NCBI GenBank assembly: GCA_014859095.1
Contig: JACUUV010000001.1
Location: 124,001-188,000, forward strand
Direction of reading: 5' to 3'
DNA from: Clostridia bacterium
GTDB lineage: Bacteria; Bacillota; Clostridia; Peptostreptococcales; Acidaminobacteraceae
DNA length: 64,000 bases
How positions within the stretch are numbered: position 1 is the first letter of the stretch; each line of letters begins with the position of its first letter. A model generated the notes under the pieces. The model was not told the origin of the DNA, searched no databases, and saw only the letters and a list, made by a program, of their open reading frames with translations. The translations under genes and the position numbers were made by a program. This document shows, one piece after another, positions 7,439 through 13,950 of this stretch.

Positions 7439-8242
7439 TTAGTATATTTTTGTAGCATCAAATAAAATTGATGATTTGTACATGGAAACAGTCTTATTTG
7501 CTTGAAGATAAGCCGCATCATAAGTGGTATCCACTGTTTGCCATTTGCCGTTCACATAGACTTCATTCCATGCATGGTATTGATCTGGGATCAGATCTGA
7601 ATAACCTTTGACCAATTTTGTGGGCACTCCAACACTTCTTAACATTGAAGCAAACAACACAGAATAATCATAACAAATGCCTTTCTTGTCATAAAAAACT
7701 TGATTGATATTTGGAATATAACCAGAACTTAGTGTTGAGATCTTATCGTAATCATATTTATAATTACTTGTGATATAATCATAAATGACTTTGACCTTTG
7801 CAGAATCGGATGTCATACCTTTAGTCAATGATTTGGCTTTCTGGACTGCAGGTGATTCGTCGGACCAATTGACCTCTATTACTGATTGCAAGAATATTTC
7901 TTGTCCTGATGTTGCACCGAGGTTGACTGTTTTTCTGACAACTTCCTTATATTTGTTGCCTTCGACATTTTGCATAAGCCTTACGAGATAATCACCTCTA
8001 CCCATTTGAAGCGGGAAGTAATTGAGTGAACCATCATCGTTGACTGGATACATGTATCTATTGCCATCCTTTTCCACTAAAAAAAGCAGCTTGGATTCAT
8101 AGACTTGATTGATACTGAGACTCACCATTCCAGATTGAATGGCTTCAGTTCCGATATTGGCACCTGCTGAAACAGCAAATGAAGACATGGATGTAACGGT
8201 AATGACCAACGACAAAAAAAACATCGACAGTATTTTTTTCAT
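7439..8242 (-). CDS. secreted transglutaminase-like (cysteine protease fold) protein
   Basis: 267 residues from the ATG at 8242, preceded by GGGAG. A Sec signal peptide is clear (MKKILSMFFLSLVITVTSM, cleavage near AVSAGA). The C-terminal half has the transglutaminase core: GICYDYSVLFASMLR (catalytic Cys), YHAWNEV (His) and QTVDTTYD (Asp). There is no LPXTG motif or membrane anchor, so the protein is probably secreted or cell-wall associated by other means. It could act on peptidoglycan or as a protease or cross-linking enzyme. A cyclic-di-GMP-I riboswitch lies immediately upstream, so expression probably responds to this second messenger. Confidence 0.85.
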   Translation of the reverse strand: MKKILSMFFLSLVITVTSMSSFAVSAGANIGTEAIQSGMVSLSINQVYESKLLFLVEKDGNRYMYPVNDDGSLNYFPLQMGRGDYLVRLMQNVEGNKYKEVVRKTVNLGATSGQEIFLQSVIEVNWSDESPAVQKAKSLTKGMTSDSAKVKVIYDYITSNYKYDYDKISTLSSGYIPNINQVFYDKKGICYDYSVLFASMLRSVGVPTKLVKGYSDLIPDQYHAWNEVYVNGKWQTVDTTYDAAYLQANKTVSMYKSSILFDATKIY

Positions 8243-8252
8243 AGAAAAAACT

Positions 8253-8338
8253 CCCTTCGGTAGCACGGCTGCCATTCATTTCTGAAAGGCCCTATGGCTT
8301 TGCGTCCCATCGTTTCCAATGGTTTGCCTTTATCGGTG
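8253..8338 (-). ncRNA. cyclic di-GMP-I (GEMM-I) riboswitch
   Basis: On the minus strand the conserved elements appear in order: GGCAAACC, a CCATTG-GAAA-CGATGG hairpin with the GNRA tetraloop, GGGACGCAAAGCC, GGGCC, then ATGGCAGCCGTGCTACCG. These match the GEMM-I consensus, including the tetraloop-receptor hairpin. The 3' end runs into GAAGGGAG, which includes the ribosome binding site of the transglutaminase-like gene. The outer stem (CTTC with GAAG) overlaps that site and there is no terminator before the start codon, so control is probably at translation. Confidence 0.9.
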
Positions 8339-8441
8339 AAGTACGTATACATTGCACCTTAAGTTATTAAGTTACATTCATCATAACACATAAACCCCAC
8401 AATCCATATAGAGGAATGATTTCAATTTTATGAACAAATCA

Positions 8442-9188
8442 TTACGGCACCAAAATAGCGTGCACTATCAATCTGTGAGTCGGGTTTCTGACTGGATCGC
8501 AAGTGACTAGTGTTATGATTTGGTCCTTTCTGTTTCTGTAAAGAACCGTTATATCGGTTGGTTCTACTATATGAGTCTTATAAACCTTATATTTGTACGT
8601 TTTTGACGTGGTCACAACTTCAATTGTATCCCCGATGGTCATTTCATCGAGTCTGTTGAACATGATACCATACGATCGCCCTCTGTGACCTGCGATCCCC
8701 ACATTTCCAATTTCACCAAAGTTGGAGGTTCCGGCTATTGTTGCTGCACCACGATTAAGATTATACTCTGTAGCGCCGTTCAATATCGGCATGGTCAAAT
8801 CGATTTTAGGAATGATTATTTTCCCGAGAGCTCCAGAGTTTGAAGTCTGGATCGGGGTAGGAACCGTCTCAGGATCTGATTCACTGGCCTGTGGCCGCAC
8901 AACTGGATCCAAATAATCTTCCGCAGGTATGATTTCAATATCCGGATCGGGTTGCAATAAACCACTTTCATCTCGGTCGGCAAGTTCACTCTCCTGTTCA
9001 AAGAGAATCTGCAATGCCAGATAATCAGCTTCGGAAAGCGTTTCAGACTCTATCTGCAGTTCCAATTCCGACTCAAATCCCTCCAAAAGCTTATTCTCCC
9101 AGTACCATATATAGGTTCGGCTTGCCAATGGGTAAGCCGCAACAAGAATACCTAGTATGATCAATAAAGTTGAAATCCTTTTTTTCAT
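8442..9188 (-). CDS. class D sortase
   Basis: 248 residues. An N-terminal membrane helix (LLIILGILVAAYPLAS) is followed by an acidic linker of about 90 residues and the sortase barrel. Catalytic residues are all present: GIAGHRG (His), TLVTCDP (Cys) and PTHRLIVH (Arg). Class D sortases cleave LPXTG-like signals and attach proteins to the cell wall. No substrate with a sorting signal is encoded in this window. It lies upstream of, and in the same direction as, the riboswitch-controlled transglutaminase-like gene, about 200 bp apart. The acidic linker between anchor and barrel is longer than usual. Confidence 0.9.
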   Translation of the reverse strand: MKKRISTLLIILGILVAAYPLASRTYIWYWENKLLEGFESELELQIESETLSEADYLALQILFEQESELADRDESGLLQPDPDIEIIPAEDYLDPVVRPQASESDPETVPTPIQTSNSGALGKIIIPKIDLTMPILNGATEYNLNRGAATIAGTSNFGEIGNVGIAGHRGRSYGIMFNRLDEMTIGDTIEVVTTSKTYKYKVYKTHIVEPTDITVLYRNRKDQIITLVTCDPVRNPTHRLIVHAILVP

Positions 9189-9253
9189 ATAACGCCTTCA
9201 CTTTCATTCAATCGTTTTATTCTTTTGAAATATATACCCCATTACAAGCATAA

Positions 9254-9277
9254 AAAAACCCGTAAACATTACGAGTC
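9254..9277 (-). terminator. terminator of the hydrogenase-sensor operon
   Basis: On the minus strand ACTCGTAA-TG-TTTACGGGT forms an 8-bp stem (one G-T pair) followed by a run of T. It overlaps the stop codon of the 56-residue membrane protein. Confidence 0.8.
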
Positions 9278-9439
9278 TTTAAAATGTGTGACACCACCTA
9301 GAATAATCAAGACAACCCCTGAACCAATCAGAAATACGCCTAGAGCCGTTTTAACATAAGAATCCATAGCCATCACGTAGCCTGAAAGTATAAGAAAAGC
9401 AATTGTGATTAGAATAAGTTTGATCCCGAACTTTCTCAC
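9269..9439 (-). CDS. small two-helix membrane protein (56 aa) coupled to the HATPase gene
   Basis: Starts at a GTG that shares GTGA with the stop codon of the preceding gene; AAGGAG lies just upstream. The product has two hydrophobic segments (LILITIAFLILSGYV and LGVFLIGSGVVLIIL) separated by MAMDSYVKTA, and ends before an intrinsic terminator. I recognise no family. The four-base overlap makes translational coupling likely, so it is the last member of the sensory hydrogenase operon. It could be a membrane partner of the soluble signalling proteins, but this is inference. Confidence 0.65.
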   Translation of the reverse strand: MRKFGIKLILITIAFLILSGYVMAMDSYVKTALGVFLIGSGVVLIILGGVTHFKDS

Positions 9440-10002
9440 TTCAAACTCCTTTCGCTCCCTTCAGAATAAATCTCAGCTAGACCTTCAGCGACATAGTCTC
9501 TTATCCATCTGATCACATCATTGTTGCTGATCGGCACTCCATCAAGCAATTTCTTAATTTCCTTTGAGTTTAGTGTAAAAGTATATCCGTTGTAATCGTG
9601 TGTATAAATCAAATCCATTTCATCACAACCGTTCAAGATGGTGACGATTGTCTCGGGCATGTTACCGAGTGGCACTCGATCGATGTGGCTATGCTTGAAA
9701 ACAGCTACGATTTCGGTGCCCATTCCGAGTTGTGAGTTGATATTGAAATAACCTTCGCATTGTTCAGCTGAAGATTTGAAAAGAGGTATGCCGAGGCCAA
9801 CTTTTCTGGTTGTCCTGGTTGTATAAAATGGATCGACCACTTTCATTACTGTGTCTGAATCCATCCCGACACCATCATCTTTGATCTTTATAGTCAGTTG
9901 ATCATCGATTATGTTTTCAATAATTGCGATTCTTAATACATCAGCTTCAGCTTTGATTGAGTTTTGAGCTATGTCCAGTATGTGTAAAGATAATTCTTTC
10001 AC
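9436..10002 (-). CDS. histidine-kinase-like ATP-binding protein of a hydrogenase-sensor cassette
   Basis: 188 residues, GTG start with AGGAGG eight bases upstream. The N-terminal 110 residues are a HATPase_c (GHKL) domain: HILDIAQNSIKAEA (N box Asn), KDDGVGMD (G1), and VGLGIPLFK (G2). There is no dimerisation or His-phosphotransfer domain of the usual kind and no membrane segment. The C-terminal 70 residues form a separate small domain. Such stand-alone ATPases recur next to sensory [FeFe] hydrogenases and PHP proteins in Clostridia. It overlaps the PHP gene (GTGA) and the downstream small membrane gene. Confidence 0.8.
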   Translation of the reverse strand: MKELSLHILDIAQNSIKAEADVLRIAIIENIIDDQLTIKIKDDGVGMDSDTVMKVVDPFYTTRTTRKVGLGIPLFKSSAEQCEGYFNINSQLGMGTEIVAVFKHSHIDRVPLGNMPETIVTILNGCDEMDLIYTHDYNGYTFTLNSKEIKKLLDGVPISNNDVIRWIRDYVAEGLAEIYSEGSERSLK

Positions 10003-10706
10003 AACTTCACCCTCCTCTTCAGATGATTGATCAATGCATATGTTGTTTTTTCTGTTAGTTCCAGACTCTGGATTGGTTCACTGATCTGTCCCAATGAGTG
10101 TGCATCGGAATTGATGAGAACTCCATAATGACCCAATATGTCTTGAGGGACAGATGCATTCATGAAAACCTCGATAAATTTCAGATTCAAATCTTCTGGA
10201 ATGAAGCCCAAATTGGACAGCATGCTATTGGAGCTCTTATTGATATGAGCAGGAACAATGACTCCGCCGAATTTGTCGACAAGCGCATTCAATTGATCCA
10301 AGCTCAGATTCAATGATAATATAAGCGCCCAAGGATACTCTTCAATTATGCTGTCTTCCTCATCCATGACCCATTGATTGCCAAAACGCTCCGGACGATT
10401 GGGCAATTGAACCCTATGTGCATCCAACTCGTTTTCAAATGTATTCAAAGCTTCCATATCAGGAAAATAGCAAAGAATATGAACTTCTTCCTTTGTCTGT
10501 ACTTCCATCCCGGGAACCACTAGAATACCCAATTGCTGCGCAAGACCCCTGATCACATCATTGTTTTTACCGGTATTGTGATCCGTAATGGAAATGATGT
10601 CCAAACCTTTCAAATAGGCCATATTGGCGATATTGTTAGGTGTCATTTCATCACTGCCGCATGGGGACAGGCAAGAATGGATATGCAGATCATAAAACAA
10701 TTTCAC
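9999..10706 (-). CDS. PHP-domain phosphoesterase
   Basis: 235 residues beginning KLFYDLHIHSCLSPCG. The HxH of PHP motif 1 is clear, with ITDHN (motif 2), VVPGMEV (motif 3 region with Glu), VIVPAHIN and LINSDAHSL (late His and Asp-His). These are the metal ligands of PHP phosphoesterases of the PHP/TrpH type, which hydrolyse phosphate esters of nucleotides or sugars. Starts at a GTG overlapping the stop codon of the DRTGG gene. In this cassette it may reverse a phosphorylation or degrade a nucleotide signal; the substrate is unknown. Confidence 0.85.
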   Translation of the reverse strand: MKLFYDLHIHSCLSPCGSDEMTPNNIANMAYLKGLDIISITDHNTGKNNDVIRGLAQQLGILVVPGMEVQTKEEVHILCYFPDMEALNTFENELDAHRVQLPNRPERFGNQWVMDEEDSIIEEYPWALILSLNLSLDQLNALVDKFGGVIVPAHINKSSNSMLSNLGFIPEDLNLKFIEVFMNASVPQDILGHYGVLINSDAHSLGQISEPIQSLELTEKTTYALINHLKRRVKL

Positions 10707-11038
10707 TATTTCACGCCTTCTTCATATAAAATTTTAAAGATCTCATAAGCCTCAAGTGGTGTCGTCAGTAAAACAACATCTTGCTCATCGGCTTTTTCTA
10801 TGGTCTCTTTCTCCACAGAAATTCCTTCTGGAATGATGATGCAAGAAAAATCAAGCAGAGATGCCACAGCGAGAATATTGCTATGTGTCTGAACTGTAAT
10901 CCAAGCTGTATCGTGTTTGCCTTTGGCCATGACCCAACTCAACAAATCACATGAGTAGACATTCAAAATCTCTCTTTCCTGATTAGATCCAGAAATCTTA
11001 ACAAAACCATGTTTTTCAATTAAATCCCTAACCAACAT
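10706..11038 (-). CDS. DRTGG-domain protein, second copy of the cassette
   Basis: 110 residues from the ATG at 11038 (AAGGTGG upstream); the frame is open for four more codons from a GTG at 11050. The alpha/beta fold, with MLVRDLIEKHGFVKISGS then WVMAKGKHDTAWITVQ and SCIIIPEGI, is typical of DRTGG-related proteins, small ligand-binding domains found with CBS domains, phosphotransacetylases and hydrogenase regulators. It is only distantly similar to the other DRTGG protein at 12785-13132. The ligand is unknown. It stands between the sensory hydrogenase and the PHP gene with overlapping ends. Confidence 0.72.
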   Translation of the reverse strand: MLVRDLIEKHGFVKISGSNQEREILNVYSCDLLSWVMAKGKHDTAWITVQTHSNILAVASLLDFSCIIIPEGISVEKETIEKADEQDVVLLTTPLEAYEIFKILYEEGVK

Positions 11039-11052
11039 TTCCTTGACCACCT

Positions 11053-12291
11053 TTATATTTTATTTGTAAATATACAATCTTCAAATTTTGCGAATCCATT
11101 AACAATGTCTTCAGCCAGCACTCTACAAGTGGGAGCACCACAGGCGCCACAATTCACACCGGGTAATTTTTGAGTCAATTCCTCTATTTGCGACATTTTC
11201 TCAAGCGCTTTCTTGAAATCTTTGTCAAGCTTGAATACAGGCATCGGTTTGATGGGCAAATCCCATTCCATATTTTCTGGAGTGAGGTCAATATCAATAT
11301 TGATCGGTTCATTCATTCCGTATAGATTGGTGAGTTTTCTTACTCGATTCTTACCGATGAATGTGTTCTCAACATTAAGTGGTCCTCCGACACACCCGTT
11401 TATACAAGCATAACCTTCAAAGAAATCCAAGGATTCCAGTTTTCCCAGTTCCATTGATTCAAGCACCCTGATGACTTCCTCAATACCGTCGACTGCAATG
11501 TAATCTTCAATTTCCATGGCATAACTCTGCCCGCCGACACGAGCCCAACCGATTCCCTTTCCAGTGGATTTCTGAAACTGCTTTTTAGGTTCGACCCTAT
11601 CGATAATTTTCATGATCTTATAGTAAACTTCCTCAGTGGATATGGCTTCATCAATGAAAGATTTGGATAAACCTATCGGATTCTTGATACAGGTCACTTT
11701 GGCAGGACATGGCGTAATGTATATGATTCCTATTTCATCGTATTCATGACCTTCACTGAGCAAACGCTTTTTGATTGCTCTTGCAGCTATTTCCATAGGT
11801 GCTTCCAGCTTGATGATATGATCGATCAAAGCCGGAAATCTGATTTGAATAAGCCTCGTGATGACAGGACAGTACGTTGAAATCATAGGCTTGCTCAAAT
11901 GAGCTTTGTCCAAAATACTATTTTCATAGACAGACAACAGTTCAGCAGCATGTGCCAAATCGTAGACTTCATCAAATCCCAAATCCAATAAAGCGTTATA
12001 CACTGTGTTCATGTCATATTCAATTGGAAATTGACCATAAAATGAGATTGCAGGTAGCGCCACCGTATACTTGAACTTTTTAATTACTTCCAGATTACTA
12101 ACCAGCGCGCCTTTAGCATGATATGGGCATACCTTTAAACACTCGCCGCAATCAATGCAACGAGATTCGATTATTTTCGCCTTATGATCCACAATTCGGA
12201 TGGCTTGAGTTGGACATCGGTCCAAACAATGTGTGCATCCATTGCAATAATCTTTTTCAAGAACTACTGAATGCCAATAAGTCTTTTCCAT
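11053..12291 (-). CDS. sensory-type [FeFe] hydrogenase (HydS-like, group C/D)
   Basis: 412 residues; the ATG at 12291 is preceded by GGAGG. Domains: two [4Fe-4S] ferredoxin motifs (CNGCTHCLDRCP and CIDCGECLKVCP), then an H-cluster domain, then a C-terminal FeS motif (NCGACGAPTC...C). The H-cluster loops are present but altered: STYCPVIT (L1), ITPCPAKVTC (L2) and YACINGCVGGPL (L3). The four expected cluster-ligand Cys remain. The proton-relay Cys of L1 is Tyr, and the Glu after L2 is lost, as expected for low-turnover sensory hydrogenases. Neighbours encode ATPase and phosphoesterase proteins instead of redox partners, supporting a hydrogen- or redox-sensing role. Confidence 0.85.
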   Translation of the reverse strand: MEKTYWHSVVLEKDYCNGCTHCLDRCPTQAIRIVDHKAKIIESRCIDCGECLKVCPYHAKGALVSNLEVIKKFKYTVALPAISFYGQFPIEYDMNTVYNALLDLGFDEVYDLAHAAELLSVYENSILDKAHLSKPMISTYCPVITRLIQIRFPALIDHIIKLEAPMEIAARAIKKRLLSEGHEYDEIGIIYITPCPAKVTCIKNPIGLSKSFIDEAISTEEVYYKIMKIIDRVEPKKQFQKSTGKGIGWARVGGQSYAMEIEDYIAVDGIEEVIRVLESMELGKLESLDFFEGYACINGCVGGPLNVENTFIGKNRVRKLTNLYGMNEPINIDIDLTPENMEWDLPIKPMPVFKLDKDFKKALEKMSQIEELTQKLPGVNCGACGAPTCRVLAEDIVNGFAKFEDCIFTNKI

Positions 12292-12322
12292 CAATTCCTC
12301 CAATACTCAAATTTACCCTTTT

Positions 12323-12775
12323 TCAATTTTCGTACTTAACAATCATTTTTATGTTGGTTCCTGTCCCCATTTCTGATTCAATAATGAAAACATCACTCAT
12401 TTTTTTCATGTTGGGTAATCCCATACCAGCTCCGAATCCCATTTCTCTTGCAACATTAGTCGCTGTGGAGAAGCCTTGTGTCATAGCAAGATCAACATTT
12501 TCAATACCGGGTCCGCAGTCTTCCACATAGATTTCTATACAATCCGATTTAATAAACACCTCAATATTGCCTCCATTGGAATGGATCACGAGGTTGATCT
12601 CTGCTTCATATGTCGCAATGGCGACACGTCTGACGATATTGGCATCTATGGCTAGTTGTTTGAGCATTTTCTTGATCTTGCTCGAAGCCTCGCCCGCTCT
12701 GGAGAAATCGTCGTTTGCTACATCATAATGCAACTTTAGAGCTACATTTTTTTCATTTTTTTCATACGTGTTCAT
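12323..12775 (-). CDS. RsbW/RsbT-like anti-sigma-type ATP-binding protein
   Basis: 150 residues with a single HATPase_c_2 (serine kinase-type) domain: RVAIATYEAEINLVIHSNG (N box), VEDCGPGIE (G1) and GFGAGMGLPNMKKM (G2). Family members phosphorylate anti-sigma antagonists on Ser or bind sigma factors. No sigma factor or STAS antagonist is encoded nearby, so the partner may be another protein of this cassette. RBS GGGGA precedes the ATG. It is 10 bp downstream of the first DRTGG gene and 31 bp upstream of the sensory hydrogenase. Confidence 0.82.
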   Translation of the reverse strand: MNTYEKNEKNVALKLHYDVANDDFSRAGEASSKIKKMLKQLAIDANIVRRVAIATYEAEINLVIHSNGGNIEVFIKSDCIEIYVEDCGPGIENVDLAMTQGFSTATNVAREMGFGAGMGLPNMKKMSDVFIIESEMGTGTNIKMIVKYEN

Positions 12776-12784
12776 AGAGTCCCC

Positions 12785-13132
12785 TTAAATTTTTATGCCT
12801 CTAAGTCCATGTTGAAACAATATCCCTGAAACCGTAAATAACGATTCTCTCGTCATCATCAAAAGTATTTGCTTTTCTTCTGCCAGAGCAATGACCTCAT
12901 TGCATGGAGTCTTTCCACGAACAAACAAGATAACTTTCAAATCCAGCATTTCTGCTGTTCGTATGACTTGTTGATTGATGAGTCCTGTAATCAATAATGT
13001 ATCTTCTTCTACATAAGCAAGCACATCACTCATCAAATCCGATCCAAAGGCAGTGACTACTTCGTGTTCAATACCTTGCTTGAAAGCGAGAATCTCGGCG
13101 TTTACAACGTCTGCTATGTATTTTATCTGCAT
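12785..13132 (-). CDS. DRTGG-domain protein, first gene of the sensory hydrogenase operon
   Basis: 115 residues after a strong AGGAGG. The sequence MQIKYIADVVNAEILAFKQG with GSDLMSDVLAYVEEDTLLITG matches the DRTGG family seen next to clostridial hydrogenases. It lies at the head of an operon of six or seven genes running to 9269. A sigma-A promoter inside the 3' end of tmk and a Rex-like operator precede it, so the whole cassette is probably expressed when NADH is high. Ligand and partner are unknown. Confidence 0.78.
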   Translation of the reverse strand: MQIKYIADVVNAEILAFKQGIEHEVVTAFGSDLMSDVLAYVEEDTLLITGLINQQVIRTAEMLDLKVILFVRGKTPCNEVIALAEEKQILLMMTRESLFTVSGILFQHGLRGIKI

Positions 13133-13174
13133 ATTTGCCTCCTTGTGCGTAATAGCGTAAAATACTGTGAAATT

Positions 13175-13192
13175 AAGTTAATATTTTAACAA
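13175..13192. promoter_or_regulatory. Rex-type redox operator of the sensory hydrogenase operon
   Basis: On the minus strand TTGTTAA-AATA-TTAACTT, 16 of 18 positions matching the Firmicutes Rex consensus TTGTTAANNNNTTAACAA. It lies 11 bp downstream of the -10 box, so bound Rex would block early transcription. The same arrangement is seen upstream of hydABC. Confidence 0.75.
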
Positions 13193-13203
13193 TAATTTCT
13201 TAC

Positions 13204-13232
13204 ATTATAGCATCTTTAAAGGAATACTTCAA
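13204..13232 (-). promoter_or_regulatory. promoter of the sensory hydrogenase operon
   Basis: On the minus strand TTGAAG, a 17-bp spacer and TATAAT at 13209-13204. The -35 box lies inside the last codons of tmk. The Rex-like operator follows the -10 box. Confidence 0.65.
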
Positions 13233-13845
13233 TTTCTTTTACGGATTCTTCACAGACTTCCTCAATACTGTTTTCTGCATTGATTATTCGGATTCGCTCG
13301 GGAAACTTACTCGCCAATTCCAGATAACCTTCTCTCACCAACTTGTGAAATTCAAGGGTTTCCATATCCAGCTTATTGATTTCCCTATCCGGATTTGAGT
13401 TGATTCTCGCCAGACCGATCTCAGGATCCACATCCAGATAAAGTGTTAAATCCGGTAAGAACCCTTCTGTTGCAAAAAGATTCATTTGATATACTTCGTC
13501 TACTCCTATCCCTCTGACATAACCTTGATAAACCATAGATGAATCCACAAATCGATCAAATACGACCACTTCGATGCCGGAACGGATTGCAGGAATCACT
13601 TTCTCAATCAGATGTTGACGTCTCGCCGCGGCGAAAAGCAAAGCCTCTGTCCTGTGATCCATTTCATCATGCGTCTTGTCCAAGATGATTTCTCTTATCT
13701 TTTCTGAAATTGGAACCCCACCCGGCTCTCTGGTGATCATATGTGATATACCCTTGGATTCAAGATGAGTCTTGATTTTTTCTATTACAGATGTTTTTCC
13801 GGCACCTTCTCCGCCTTCAAGTGATATTACTACGGTTTTGGACAT
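13216..13845 (-). CDS. tmk: dTMP kinase
   Basis: 209 residues, normal length. Walker A is LEGGEGAGKTSV near residue 10; the DR(x) motif DRFVDSSMVYQG and the TREPGG substrate motif are intact. The enzyme makes dTDP from dTMP. AGGAGG precedes the ATG. It sits between hydA and the hydrogenase-sensor operon, separated from hydA by a terminator, and the next operon's promoter lies in its 3' end. There is no functional link to hydrogen metabolism beyond position. Confidence 0.93.
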   Translation of the reverse strand: MSKTVVISLEGGEGAGKTSVIEKIKTHLESKGISHMITREPGGVPISEKIREIILDKTHDEMDHRTEALLFAAARRQHLIEKVIPAIRSGIEVVVFDRFVDSSMVYQGYVRGIGVDEVYQMNLFATEGFLPDLTLYLDVDPEIGLARINSNPDREINKLDMETLEFHKLVREGYLELASKFPERIRIINAENSIEEVCEESVKEIEVFL

Positions 13846-13907
13846 TCTTTTATGACCTCCTAAATTGACCTTATCCTCATTTTAAACTATTTGTGCACAT
13901 TTTGAAA

Positions 13908-13936
13908 CAAAAGAAAACCGTCCAATTAAGGACGGC
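13908..13936 (-). terminator. terminator of the hydABC operon
   Basis: On the minus strand GCCGTCC and GGACGGT pair around TTAATT, followed by TTTCTTTT, 15 bp after the hydA stop codon. Confidence 0.85.
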
Positions 13937-13950
13937 TTCTAAATTCACAG

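Noticed and set aside
7439-8242. Sortase substrate encoded by the transglutaminase-like gene
   Set aside because: No LPXTG-like motif, hydrophobic tail or positive C-terminal tail is present.
8414-8443. Terminator between the sortase and transglutaminase-like genes
   Set aside because: AATGATTT...AAATCATT pairs, but no T run follows, so I do not call a terminator; the sortase transcript could read through into the riboswitch.
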